DNA of 64,000 nucleotides from GCA-2733415 sp965178635 (GCA_965178635.1 CBCXVT010000036.1:163169-227168); one strand, 5' to 3'; counted from the first letter of the stretch, positions 26,734 to 34,949 are shown. The notes: generated by a model not told the origin, from the sequence alone. Numbers and translations are program-made.

Positions 26734-28347
26734 TTACTTGCTTTTATAAACTCGTTTTAAATGTAATAGATTTATAGGGTTTATCCCTAAGCCGTGTATG
26801 TTTTTTCTTGTAAATCGGATGACATTATCATAATACAGTGGAATTACTGGCGCGTTTTTAATAACGATACTGTCCATTTTCTGATACAACCCATGACGCT
26901 TTTTTAAATCAATTTCTTTTAACGCAGATTCGTATAAACTATCGTATGTGTTGTTTTTAAAATGCGTATAATTTGGGCCGTTTGGTGTAAAGTTTTTAGA
27001 ATAAAATAAGGATAAATAATTTTCTGCATCAGGGTAATCAGCCACCCAACTTGCTCTGAATAGCGCTAATTTTCCAGTTGCTTTTTCTTCTCTTAATGTA
27101 GAGGATGTTAATAAATCAATAGTGACAGTTAGGCCTACTTTTTCTAACTCACGTTGGATATATTCGCATAAATCAACATATAAACTATTAGTTGAAATTG
27201 TAATTTTGGGGTTAGAAATACCCGATACAGTTTTAAATTGATTTACCAGTTTTTTTGCTTTCTCAGGTTGATAACTATACCCTTTCTGACTATTGAAACT
27301 CGGTAAGCCTTTTGGTATAAAGCCATTTTCTGCAGGAGTCCCAATGCCATTTCGTAAATACGTAATCATGGTTTGTCGGTCAAAACCATAGTTAACGGCT
27401 TGTCTTATCAATTCTGATTGTATTTCCGGTTGCTTGGTTTCCATATAGAATCCTAGATACTCAGTATTCAAATAATCACCTGAAACCATATTAACCGTTT
27501 CAGTGTACTTGTCACGCAAAACACCGTTAGCGGTTAACAGTTCGTCTTTGTACGAAGGTGCTAACCCAGATATAAAATCGATGTTGCCTTGAGAAAATTG
27601 CAAAAACTCACTTTGCTTGTCTGTTAAAAAGCTAATGGCAACGGCTTCTAAGTATGGTAATTGCTTTCCTGAGCTGTCTTTTTCGTGGTAATTAGTATTT
27701 TTTCTTAAGACTAACTTGATGTTTTCTTCCCAACGTTTAAATTTAAATGGGCCAGTTCCTATTGGGTTTGCTCTGAAGTCAGAACCATAATGTTCAACAA
27801 TTTCTTTTGGTAAAACAGAACAGTATTTTGTAGTTAAAACACCTAAAAATGCTGGGAAAGGCTGTTTTAATTTGATTGTAAAAGTAGAATCGTTTTCTGC
27901 TGAAAAATAATCAACTTGTTGTAATGTGTTACTTCCTGGCGATGCAAGTTTATCATCAATTAATCTGTTAAAAGAATATTCAAAGTCTGATGCTGTAACT
28001 TTTCTTGTGTTGTTTTTAAAGAGCTCATGCTTATGAAAATTGACATCACTTCGTAATAAAAATGTATAAGTTTTAGCATCTTCGGAAATAGTCCAGCTTT
28101 TAGCAATATCAGCTTGAATATTAAGGTTATCATCTAATTGTACTAAGCCATTAAAAAGCTGATTACACGCCCAAATATTTGCATTATCTTTTGCGAAAGC
28201 GGGATCTAATGAGTTGACATTTTTGTATTCGTTATATCTGAAAACAGTGGAATCGTCAATTTTTGTTTTATCAGATTGACATGCCATTAAGCCTAAAAAT
28301 AAGACTAAGCATAACTGCTTGATATAAAGGTAGGGTGTAGTTTTCAA
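26734..28347 (-). CDS. family 5 peptide-binding ABC transporter lipoprotein (orphan)
   Basis: A 537-residue extracellular solute-binding protein of the DppA/OppA type. The lipobox LGLMAC gives a lipidated Cys at about residue 23. Typical stretches are LDPAFAKDNANIWACNQLFN, NPIGTGPFKFKRWEENIKLV and ASWVADYPDAENYLSLFYS. No permease or ATPase gene is nearby, so it is an orphan subunit and may serve as a sensor or work with a distant transporter. It heads the run into the two SGNH genes and the MBOAT gene. The start is TTG at 28347, since no ATG precedes the lipobox. A murein-peptide ligand would suit the context but is inferred. Confidence 0.88.
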   Translation of the reverse strand: MKTTPYLYIKQLCLVLFLGLMACQSDKTKIDDSTVFRYNEYKNVNSLDPAFAKDNANIWACNQLFNGLVQLDDNLNIQADIAKSWTISEDAKTYTFLLRSDVNFHKHELFKNNTRKVTASDFEYSFNRLIDDKLASPGSNTLQQVDYFSAENDSTFTIKLKQPFPAFLGVLTTKYCSVLPKEIVEHYGSDFRANPIGTGPFKFKRWEENIKLVLRKNTNYHEKDSSGKQLPYLEAVAISFLTDKQSEFLQFSQGNIDFISGLAPSYKDELLTANGVLRDKYTETVNMVSGDYLNTEYLGFYMETKQPEIQSELIRQAVNYGFDRQTMITYLRNGIGTPAENGFIPKGLPSFNSQKGYSYQPEKAKKLVNQFKTVSGISNPKITISTNSLYVDLCEYIQRELEKVGLTVTIDLLTSSTLREEKATGKLALFRASWVADYPDAENYLSLFYSKNFTPNGPNYTHFKNNTYDSLYESALKEIDLKKRHGLYQKMDSIVIKNAPVIPLYYDNVIRFTRKNIHGLGINPINLLHLKRVYKSK

Positions 28348-28363
28348 ATTGGTTAATTAATTG

Positions 28364-28371
28364 TATTTTTG
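28364..28371 (+). promoter_or_regulatory. predicted mtaB promoter -7 box
   Basis: TATTTTTG followed by C, 53 bases before the mtaB ATG, fits TAnnTTTG. A CGCTAC/GTAGCG hairpin at 28376-28394 would lie at the very 5' end of the transcript. Confidence 0.5.
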
Positions 28372-28424
28372 CATGCGCTACGCCGTAAGTAGCGAGGCTG
28401 TTCAAATATAAGTAAGATAATTAA

Positions 28425-29741
28425 ATGCAAGAAAGAAAAAAAGTAGCTTTTTACACATTAGGTTGTAAATTAAATTTTTCGGAAACTTCAACAATAGCAC
28501 GAGACTTTACAAAAGAAGGCTTTGATCGTGTAGATTTTTCTGAAACAGCAGATATTTATGTTATCAACACCTGTTCAGTTACTGAAAATGCCGATAAGCG
28601 TTTTAAGAGCATTGTAAAACAAGCTCAGAAACAAAATGCAGACGCTTTTGTAGCGGCAGTAGGTTGTTATGCGCAATTAAAACCAGAAGAACTTGCCGAT
28701 GTTAATGGTGTAGATTTGGTTTTAGGAGCAACCGAAAAGTTTAAAATAACGAGTTACATTAATGATTTGTCTAAAAATGATTTAGGTGAAATTCATTCTT
28801 GTGAAATTGAAGATGCAGATTTTTACGTAGGAAGTTATTCAATTGGCGATAGAACACGAGCGTTTTTAAAAGTGCAAGACGGGTGTGATTATAAATGTAC
28901 CTATTGTACAATTCCGCTTGCACGTGGAATTTCGAGGTCAGATACATTACAAAATGTATTAGATAATGCAGCGGAGATTTCTTCAAAGGGTATTAAAGAA
29001 ATTGTACTTACTGGTGTAAACATTGGTGATTATGGTAAAGGGGAGTTCGGAAACAAAAAACACGAGCATACATTTTATGAATTAGTTGAAAAACTAGATG
29101 AGGTTGATGGCATACATCGTGTGCGAATTTCTTCAATTGAGCCAAATTTACTTAAAGATGAAACGATTGAGTTTGTAGCTAATTCTACTAGTTTTGTACC
29201 GCACTTTCATATTCCTTTACAAAGTGGGAGCGATGAATTATTAAAGAAAATGAAACGTCGTTATTTGCGAAAAACATATACTGATAGAGTTGCCGCAATA
29301 AAAACCCACATGCCTGATGCTTGTATTGGAGTTGATGTGATTGTTGGTTTTCCAGGTGAAACAGATGAATTGTTTTTAGAAACTTATAATTATTTAGCAA
29401 ATTTAGATATTTCATATTTGCATGTTTTCACGTACTCTGAACGCGCAAATACTGAGGCTGCTGAATTGGAAGGAGCGGTGCCTATAAATGTGCGAAAAAA
29501 ACGTAGCAAAATGTTACGTGGTTTATCTGCTAAAATGAGAGGGGTGTTTTATGAGTCTCAATTAGGAAAGGAGAAAACAGTATTATTTGAAGATGAAAAT
29601 AAAGAAGGATACATTAATGGGTTTACTGAAAATTATGTAAAAGTAAAAACACCTTGGAATCCTGAATTAGTGAATACGCTTCAAAGGGTAAAACTTACCA
29701 AGATTGACGATGATGGTTTGGTAAGGTTTGATTTTTTGTAG
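28425..29741 (+). CDS. mtaB: tRNA t6A37 C2-methylthiotransferase MtaB
   Basis: A 438-residue radical SAM methylthiotransferase that converts t6A37 to ms2t6A37 in tRNAs. The N-terminal UPF0004 domain has three cluster-binding cysteines (TLGCKLNFSE, INTCSVTENAD, AAVGCYAQLK). The radical SAM triad is CDYKCTYC at about residues 153-160, and a C-terminal TRAM-like domain binds tRNA. The order and spacing match MtaB rather than MiaB (TLGCKxN motif). It is transcribed divergently from the peptide-binding lipoprotein gene. Confidence 0.95.
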   Translation: MQERKKVAFYTLGCKLNFSETSTIARDFTKEGFDRVDFSETADIYVINTCSVTENADKRFKSIVKQAQKQNADAFVAAVGCYAQLKPEELADVNGVDLVLGATEKFKITSYINDLSKNDLGEIHSCEIEDADFYVGSYSIGDRTRAFLKVQDGCDYKCTYCTIPLARGISRSDTLQNVLDNAAEISSKGIKEIVLTGVNIGDYGKGEFGNKKHEHTFYELVEKLDEVDGIHRVRISSIEPNLLKDETIEFVANSTSFVPHFHIPLQSGSDELLKKMKRRYLRKTYTDRVAAIKTHMPDACIGVDVIVGFPGETDELFLETYNYLANLDISYLHVFTYSERANTEAAELEGAVPINVRKKRSKMLRGLSAKMRGVFYESQLGKEKTVLFEDENKEGYINGFTENYVKVKTPWNPELVNTLQRVKLTKIDDDGLVRFDFL

Positions 29742-29780
29742 AATACTGAACTGTTTTTAATGTGCTGAAATACAGTCTGT

Positions 29781-29788
29781 TATTTTTG
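29781..29788 (+). promoter_or_regulatory. predicted promoter -7 box of small lipoprotein gene
   Basis: TATTTTTG, 52 bases before the ATG at 29841, fits TAnnTTTG. No -33 TTG at the right distance. Confidence 0.35.
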
Positions 29789-29840
29789 TATTGTTGTTTT
29801 TTTTAGTTAAATTAGAGTGTAACTTTAAAGACTAACCATT

Positions 29841-30329
29841 ATGAAAAGAATTATTTTTATTTTATTGTGCAGTTTCGGATCATTAATATCTTGTGGGGAT
29901 GATGATTCATCAAGTGCGTCTACACCAGATAGTAATTTATCAGTTAAAATTGACAATACAGATTTTGTGTTTGATGATATAAGTGTTGTTAGAACACCAT
30001 ATGAAGATGAAGGTATTGCTTACGTAGATATATACGTGACAGCAAAATTATCTTCAAATCCTAACAGGGAGTTTCAGTTTTACTTAGATGAGTTGCAGGT
30101 TGGAGCTAATGAAGTGTTATATTTTATGTATGAAAAAGATCAGGTTTTATATGAGTTTAGTGGCTATCAACCAAGTGAAGATACTGCTGTAATGTCTTCT
30201 AATGTCATGGAAAATACCGGATCAAGAGTTAAAGGTACATTTTCTGGAAATTTAACAAATTATAACTCTACAACAATGTTATACGAATCAGTCACTGTTA
30301 CAAACGGTAGTTTTGATGTGTGGTATTAA
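29841..30329 (+). CDS. small exported lipoprotein of unknown function
   Basis: A 162-residue lipoprotein whose lipobox GSLISCGDDD places the lipidated Cys at about residue 18, with an acidic Asp/Ser tether after it. An Asp-rich sequence after the Cys favours export to the cell surface in Bacteroidota. The rest is predicted mostly beta strand (DTAVMSSNVMENTGSRVKGT, then a final GSFDVWY), resembling small Bacteroidota beta-sandwich lipoproteins. I do not recognise a named family. It has its own promoter-like box and a strong terminator. Confidence 0.75.
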   Translation: MKRIIFILLCSFGSLISCGDDDSSSASTPDSNLSVKIDNTDFVFDDISVVRTPYEDEGIAYVDIYVTAKLSSNPNREFQFYLDELQVGANEVLYFMYEKDQVLYEFSGYQPSEDTAVMSSNVMENTGSRVKGTFSGNLTNYNSTTMLYESVTVTNGSFDVWY

Positions 30330-30344
30330 AATTGTCATATAAGT

Positions 30345-30382
30345 ATAAAAAAAGCTCAACTTTTAAATTGAGCTTTTTTTAT
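30345..30382. terminator. bidirectional terminator
   Basis: ATAAAAAAAGCTCAA pairs with TTGAGCTTTTTTTAT around an 8-base loop. It lies between the lipoprotein gene and the convergent acetyltransferase-like gene. Confidence 0.88.
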
Positions 30383-30384
30383 GC

Positions 30385-30681
30385 TTATATTTTAATTCCA
30401 ACTGGGAGAAGTCCTCTGTATTGTTTGTTTTTTCTAATAAATATTGCAATTGCTGGGCAAGTAGGTACAACACTAAGATTACGTTCTTTAATGTTTTCAA
30501 ATACAATTTTGATAAATGTATTTTGAAAATCATTTTCGGTTATTTCTTCAGGAATGTGTATTTTGGTTAAGAATATTTTTCGTTCTTGTAAAGAGTATTC
30601 AATGGTTGCTAAATGATTGTCTACGGCAATTTCAAATTGTCTTAAAAAATCGTTGTCTTTTAATGTTAATTCCATAATCAT
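30385..30681 (-). CDS. YjdJ-type small GNAT-like acetyltransferase
   Basis: A 98-residue protein of the short GNAT_2 (YjdJ-like) group. Recognisable features are FEIAVDNHLATIEYSLQERK (first strands) and SVVPTCPAIAIFIRKNKQYR (C-terminal half). The usual acetyl-CoA loop (RGxGxG/A) between them is missing: here the corresponding stretch reads ITENDFQNTFIKI. It may therefore bind acyl-CoA poorly or have another role. An ATG two codons downstream (30675) is an equally good start. Confidence 0.7.
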   Translation of the reverse strand: MIMELTLKDNDFLRQFEIAVDNHLATIEYSLQERKIFLTKIHIPEEITENDFQNTFIKIVFENIKERNLSVVPTCPAIAIFIRKNKQYRGLLPVGIKI

Positions 30682-30905
30682 AGATGCAAGTTTTTAGGTT
30701 GTAGATTGGTTCTGCTTGCAGCTAATATTAACAACATTATTAATTTTTGATTAATGGCACAAGCTGTCAAATATACGAAATTATCAAATGTTAAGCAAGG
30801 ATTATGAGTGTAAAAGCTTGAGAGATATATAATTGCATAAAATTGAGTAGGAGGTAAAAAAATAGCTTATATTAAGAATTCTAAAAACAAGGAATATATT
30901 TTCTA

Positions 30906-31571
30906 ATGGAAAAATCAAAAACACACATTTATCTTATTCCTGGTATGGGAGCTAACACAAAGATATTTGAATACATTAAATTACCAGAGAATGATTATGT
31001 AATGCATTTTATAGAATGGGAATTGCCAGAGCGCAAAGAATCTCTTTCTGATTACGCGTTCCGAATGACAAAAAAAATAACACATGAAAAACCAATTTTA
31101 TTTGGAGTGTCATTTGGTGGTATTTTAGTGCAAGAAATGAGTAAGTTTGTAGAAGTGAAAAAAGTGGTAGTGGTTTCAAGTGTGTTACATGAAACTGAAT
31201 TTCCGAAGCGTATGAAGTTTGCAAAGATGACTAAGGCTTATAAGTTAGTACCTACCCAGTTGTTTTCTGATGTAGAAAAATTAGCAAAATATGCTTTTGG
31301 TGAGACCGCTGTAAATAGAGTAGATTTGTACAAGAAATACATGTCGATTAGTGATAAAAAGTATTTAGATTGGGCAATTGAAAACATTATTAATTGGAAG
31401 CAAAGTCAATCAATTGATAACATAATTCATATACATGGTAGTAATGATAAAGTTTTTCCTATAGAGAATATTAAAGGAAATGTGATTAAAGTGAAAAACG
31501 GAACCCATGTGATGATTATAAATAAATATAAATGGTTTAATGAAAATTTACCAAAATTATTAACAGCATAA
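30906..31571 (+). CDS. alpha/beta hydrolase
   Basis: A 221-residue alpha/beta hydrolase without signal peptide. The oxyanion region is LIPGMGANTK (about 10-19), the nucleophile elbow GVSFGG (Ser near residue 65), the acid probably Asp in HGSNDKVFP (about 180), and the His in NGTHVMII near 200. The small size and missing cap domain suggest an esterase or thioesterase; the substrate is unknown. It is followed 11 bases later by the lytic transglycosylase gene, so a shared transcript is likely. Confidence 0.85.
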   Translation: MEKSKTHIYLIPGMGANTKIFEYIKLPENDYVMHFIEWELPERKESLSDYAFRMTKKITHEKPILFGVSFGGILVQEMSKFVEVKKVVVVSSVLHETEFPKRMKFAKMTKAYKLVPTQLFSDVEKLAKYAFGETAVNRVDLYKKYMSISDKKYLDWAIENIINWKQSQSIDNIIHIHGSNDKVFPIENIKGNVIKVKNGTHVMIINKYKWFNENLPKLLTA

Positions 31572-31582
31572 AAACAAATTAA

Positions 31583-32527
31583 ATGAGGGTAGTTAAAAAT
31601 GTATTATGTGGTGTTGGGCTTGTTTTTGTAGCAGGTTTATTCATAAATTCTGCATCAAAAAAGGATGTCAAAATATCTGACAAACCAATTGAAAAACTAG
31701 TAGATACAAGTTATGTAAATAACTATAATGTATATGCGTTGACGCTTCCTGAGAACTTGTTATTCGCGGAAGAAAAGGTTCCTGTAGAGTTGCCAGATAT
31801 TAAAGAGCGAATAGATAGAGAGTTCTTGGTAAATACCTATTGGCAGTCAAATGGTTTTTTAATGTTTAAAAGAGCTAATAAATACTTCCCAGTAATAGAA
31901 AAGATCTTAGCAGAGGAAAATGTCCCAGAGGACTTTAAGTATTTAGCTGTTATTGAAAGTGGTTTAACGAATGCAGTGTCGCCTGCAGGAGCAAGAGGGT
32001 TTTGGCAAATAATGAAAGCTACAGGTAGAGAGTATGGTTTAGAAGTAAATACTAATGTTGATGAACGTTATCATTTAGAGAAATCAACTAGAGTAGCGTG
32101 TAAATATTTAAAAGACGCTAAAGAAAAATTAGGAAGTTGGACTTTAGCTGCCGCAGCTTATAACGGCGGTATGTCTGGCATGTCAAAAAGGTTAAACAAA
32201 CAACAGGTGTCTGGTTACTATGATTTATTATTAGGTAGTGAAACATCACGTTATGTGCCGAGGATAGTTGCAATGAAATATATTTTGCTGCAACCTCATA
32301 AATTTGGTTTTAATTTTAATAAAACAGATTTATACAAAAATATACCAACTAGAACGATAAAAGTTGATTCTGTGATAACTAACATTGCCCAGTTTTCTAA
32401 AGATTTAGGTATTAATTATAAAATAATTAAAATCCATAACCCTTGGTTAAGGGAAGGGCATTTAAATAACAAAACAAGAAGAATTTATGAAATTGAAATC
32501 CCGAAAAAAGGGGCGTATTCAAATTAA
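31583..32527 (+). CDS. membrane-anchored lytic murein transglycosylase (MltD-like)
   Basis: A 314-residue exported protein with an N-terminal hydrophobic segment (about 5-22). The SLT goose-lysozyme-like domain has the catalytic Glu in VIESGLTNAVSPAGARGFWQ (about 130-149) and the AAAAYNGG motif near 197. It cleaves the glycan strand of peptidoglycan with formation of 1,6-anhydro ends. Unlike E. coli MltD it carries no LysM repeats. The stop is one base before the start of the TSUP gene, indicating co-expression with it. Confidence 0.92.
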   Translation: MRVVKNVLCGVGLVFVAGLFINSASKKDVKISDKPIEKLVDTSYVNNYNVYALTLPENLLFAEEKVPVELPDIKERIDREFLVNTYWQSNGFLMFKRANKYFPVIEKILAEENVPEDFKYLAVIESGLTNAVSPAGARGFWQIMKATGREYGLEVNTNVDERYHLEKSTRVACKYLKDAKEKLGSWTLAAAAYNGGMSGMSKRLNKQQVSGYYDLLLGSETSRYVPRIVAMKYILLQPHKFGFNFNKTDLYKNIPTRTIKVDSVITNIAQFSKDLGINYKIIKIHNPWLREGHLNNKTRRIYEIEIPKKGAYSN

Positions 32528-32528
32528 G

Positions 32529-32888
32529 ATGAGTATAATTATTTTTCTAATAGGAGTAGGTTTATTGGCTGGGTTTTTAAGTGGAGTTTTAGGAATAGGA
32601 GGTGGAGTTGTAATGGTGCCTTTATTACTACTTGTTGGGTTTTCTCAGCATCAGGCACAAGGAACTAGTTTAGCAGCAATGTTGCCACCAGTAACCTTAT
32701 TAGCAGTATTACAATATAGTAAAGGAGGACATGTTGATTGGAAGTTAGCCTTGGTAATTTCTGCTACTTTTATAATTGGTGGCCTTTTCGGGTCTAAGCT
32801 GGCAGTAGCAATTGATGAGAAGCTTTTAAAAAGAATTTTCGGCGTGTTAATGTTGTTTATTGCTGTTAAAATGATTGTAGGGAAATAA
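32529..32888 (+). CDS. half-length TSUP (TauE/SafE) membrane protein
   Basis: A 119-residue membrane protein. The start is taken at 32529 (MSIIIFLIGVGLLAGFL); an upstream in-frame ATG at 32487 falls inside the transglycosylase gene. It shows one TSUP repeat: GVLGIGGGVVMVPLLLLVGF at about 19-38, the conserved QAQGTSLAAM, and four membrane segments. Typical TauE/SafE sulfite or sulfoacetate exporters are about 250 residues with two such repeats, so this is a single-repeat version that should dimerise. Substrate unknown. Confidence 0.85.
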   Translation: MSIIIFLIGVGLLAGFLSGVLGIGGGVVMVPLLLLVGFSQHQAQGTSLAAMLPPVTLLAVLQYSKGGHVDWKLALVISATFIIGGLFGSKLAVAIDEKLLKRIFGVLMLFIAVKMIVGK

Positions 32889-32915
32889 AAAAGCAAGGTG
32901 AAACACCTTGCTTTT
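32889..32915 (+). terminator. intrinsic terminator after TSUP gene
   Basis: A 12-bp perfect stem AAAAGCAAGGTG/CACCTTGCTTTT with AAA loop, starting directly after the stop codon. Confidence 0.9.
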
Positions 32916-33016
32916 GCTATATATAAATTATAAAACTTAACGAAAAGTTAAATATGATGATTACAATATACTGATTTTAAAGTAAATAGAAAAGTATTTC
33001 TTTGTTTAAAATTTTA

Positions 33017-33730
33017 TTATTCAGAAACAATATTGTTGCGTTCATCTTTTTCATTCATCATTAATAAACTTAACCCCTTAGTGAATTGGTTCCTGTTTTC
33101 AACAAATGCTTTATTATAAGTACTATTTATTTCAGGAACAAAATAATGGTTCTTTCTTAGGTCAATGATTTGATTATCTTTATTGATGTAATAAATTAAC
33201 GATTGCCCTAACGGGTATTTCATATTTGTAATTTCATTAGAAAAAGTATTTTCACGTTCATCAATATAAAGCACTTTAACATGTCTGTTAAAGTGTTTAG
33301 CCTTCTTGCGAACATTGTTTTCATTCTCCCAAAATACAACTGCAAAATCAACACTTTTACGATGATTTTTAGCTAACTGATTTAGTTCGGCCACACTTCC
33401 TTCTTCAATAATAAACCATGTTGCGTAAGTGGTTAATATTAATGGTTTCTTAAAATGAGTATTAATATTAATTAATGCACCATTCAAATTTTTGGCTTTG
33501 AAGTTGTCAAAATAAGCATTTGTAATATTGTTGTTTACAAATTCTTTAAAGATAGATTCACTTTCTTTAGGATTAAATTTATAATCAACTTTTGTAACTG
33601 CTAAATTGTAAGTTCCAATATTAGTATTCAATACTTCAGAAAATAATTTTGTTTCTGGTGTGTTTTGAGAATGACTAAAATATGTAAGTATTAGGAGTGT
33701 TAGAGTAATAATTTTTACCTTCATAGACAT
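33017..33730 (-). CDS. exported thioredoxin-fold-like protein lacking CxxC
   Basis: A 237-residue exported protein with signal peptide about 1-21 (ending YFSHSQ). The central part, KKPLILTTYATWFIIEEGSV at about 93-112 followed by AELNQLAKNHRKSVDFAVVF, resembles the TlpA/thioredoxin strand-turn-helix. The CxxC pair is absent: the turn reads ATWFIIEE. It may be a redox-inactive relative used for binding. A second ATG two codons in (33724) is also a good start. No promoter box or partner gene is apparent, and the function is unknown. Confidence 0.7.
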   Translation of the reverse strand: MSMKVKIITLTLLILTYFSHSQNTPETKLFSEVLNTNIGTYNLAVTKVDYKFNPKESESIFKEFVNNNITNAYFDNFKAKNLNGALININTHFKKPLILTTYATWFIIEEGSVAELNQLAKNHRKSVDFAVVFWENENNVRKKAKHFNRHVKVLYIDERENTFSNEITNMKYPLGQSLIYYINKDNQIIDLRKNHYFVPEINSTYNKAFVENRNQFTKGLSLLMMNEKDERNNIVSE

Positions 33731-33835
33731 ATGTTTTAAAATTAGCGTCTAAGTCGGTTTTTCTAGGTTACTTAAAGTTAAGGTAATTTATGGTAGAATC
33801 AAAGTTTATTAGTCTAATAGTCAGTAGTATAGATG

Positions 33836-33877
33836 TAAACACCAAAGCCCTATTATATAACAGGGCTTTGGTGTTTA
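33836..33877 (-). terminator. long hairpin, probable terminator of DUF2892-like gene
   Basis: TAAACACCAAAGCCCT pairs exactly with AGGGCTTTGGTGTTTA (16 bp). The following T run is short, so termination may be moderate. Confidence 0.6.
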
Positions 33878-33897
33878 TTGTTGGGTGTGAAGTTTTT

Positions 33898-34455
33898 TTA
33901 ACGTCTTCTTTGGCCTTTTGTATAATGTTGTTTTGGGCCTGCAGAACGCTTCATTTGTTGTTGCATCATTTTTATTTGTTCTGTCAACATTCCGTGTTTG
34001 TCTAAACCTTTTGCTTCATTTAATAAGTTGGTGGCTTCAATTTTACGATTCTTGCTAACAGAAATCCCTGCTAAAAACATTTTTGCTGCCGCCATATCAT
34101 GATCAAAGTTTAATCCTAATTCAATTGCTTTGCGCAAATATTTCTCAGATTTTAAAGGCGCTTCTTGGTATCCAAATTGTCCTTTTAAAAAATTCCAGTA
34201 CCCTAATTGTTTTCTGGTTAAAGCGCCTTCTGGGTTTTTAATTTTATTAAGCATTAATTTAGCGCCTTCCATATCTTGCTTCTTTAATTTGAATGTTGTT
34301 GCAAGTATCATCTCGTTTTTAAAATATAGTAATACAACAAGTCCAGCTAATAAAGTTAGCATGATTCCATTACCAATATGTCCTTCTGTAAATTGCCATA
34401 CAGCAACACTTAGTAATAGAACAGTAATAATTAATTTAATGTTTTTATTTAGCAT
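33898..34455 (-). CDS. membrane protein with DUF2892-like start and TPR-like cytoplasmic part
   Basis: A 185-residue protein. Two membrane segments lie near the N-terminus (about 7-20 and 29-46, with the VAVWQFTEGHIGNGIMLTLL region between and in them). A helical repeat part follows, containing LKSEKYLRKAIELGLNFDHD and AAAKMFLAGISVSKNRKIEA, which looks like two degenerate TPRs. The C-terminus is basic (YTKGQRRR). It is a conserved-style flavobacterial protein whose role I cannot assign. It points away from the rpmH region. Confidence 0.75.
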   Translation of the reverse strand: MLNKNIKLIITVLLLSVAVWQFTEGHIGNGIMLTLLAGLVVLLYFKNEMILATTFKLKKQDMEGAKLMLNKIKNPEGALTRKQLGYWNFLKGQFGYQEAPLKSEKYLRKAIELGLNFDHDMAAAKMFLAGISVSKNRKIEATNLLNEAKGLDKHGMLTEQIKMMQQQMKRSAGPKQHYTKGQRRR

Positions 34456-34560
34456 TTTAATAGTTGTTTTAAATCATATAAAAATCAGTTTGCAAAGCTA
34501 CATATTTTATTAGAAAAATAATATTTTAAGGTTGGAGTTTCCTTTGTAATTTAAATCAAG

Positions 34561-34568
34561 TATATTTG
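34561..34568 (+). promoter_or_regulatory. second, upstream promoter-like box before rpmH
   Basis: TATATTTG fits TAnnTTTG, 152 bases before the rpmH ATG. TTG triplets upstream are at less ideal distances (14 and 26 bases). Confidence 0.35.
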
Positions 34569-34616
34569 CATTTGTAATGGCAGAATAGAAAGATTTTATT
34601 TTTTTTATTTTTTACC

Positions 34617-34646
34617 TTGTCAGAGTAAAAACTCTTTGTATATTTG
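34617..34646 (+). promoter_or_regulatory. predicted rpmH promoter
   Basis: TTG at 34617-34619, 19-base spacer, TATATTTG at 34639-34646. This is an excellent fit to the Bacteroidota promoter, 74 bases before the rpmH ATG. Confidence 0.65.
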
Positions 34647-34719
34647 CCGTCACATTTTAGCAGATAGAAATACGCTAAATATTATAATTAAGTAAGACAG
34701 TTTTTAAAGATACGATAAA

Positions 34720-34878
34720 ATGAAAAGAACGTTTCAACCATCAAAAAGAAAAAGAAGAAATAAACACGGTTTTAGAGATAGAATGGCTTCAGTAAATGGA
34801 AGAAAGGTTCTTGCTAGAAGAAGAGCTAAAGGAAGAAAGAAATTAACAGTGTCTTGTGAGCCAAGACATAAAAAATAA
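34720..34878 (+). CDS. rpmH: 50S ribosomal protein L34
   Basis: A 52-residue, very basic ribosomal protein. It begins MKRTFQPSKRKRRNKHGFR and continues with the classic ASVNGRKVLARRRAKGRKKL before a short C-terminal tail ending in HKK, covering the whole family length. In many bacteria rpmH stands next to rnpA and dnaA; here it is followed by a terminator and then carB, and neither rnpA nor dnaA is in the window. A good TTG-N19-TATATTTG promoter precedes it. Confidence 0.97.
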   Translation: MKRTFQPSKRKRRNKHGFRDRMASVNGRKVLARRRAKGRKKLTVSCEPRHKK

Positions 34879-34902
34879 TTGTTAACAACTAGTTAATAAT
34901 AG

Positions 34903-34929
34903 AAAGGTGTTCCTAATGGTAACACCTTT
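34903..34929 (+). terminator. intrinsic terminator after rpmH
   Basis: AAAGGTGTT pairs with AACACCTTT (inner CC/GG extension) and is followed by a long T run. Confidence 0.9.
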
Positions 34930-34949
34930 TTTTTTACCCAAAAGTCACT

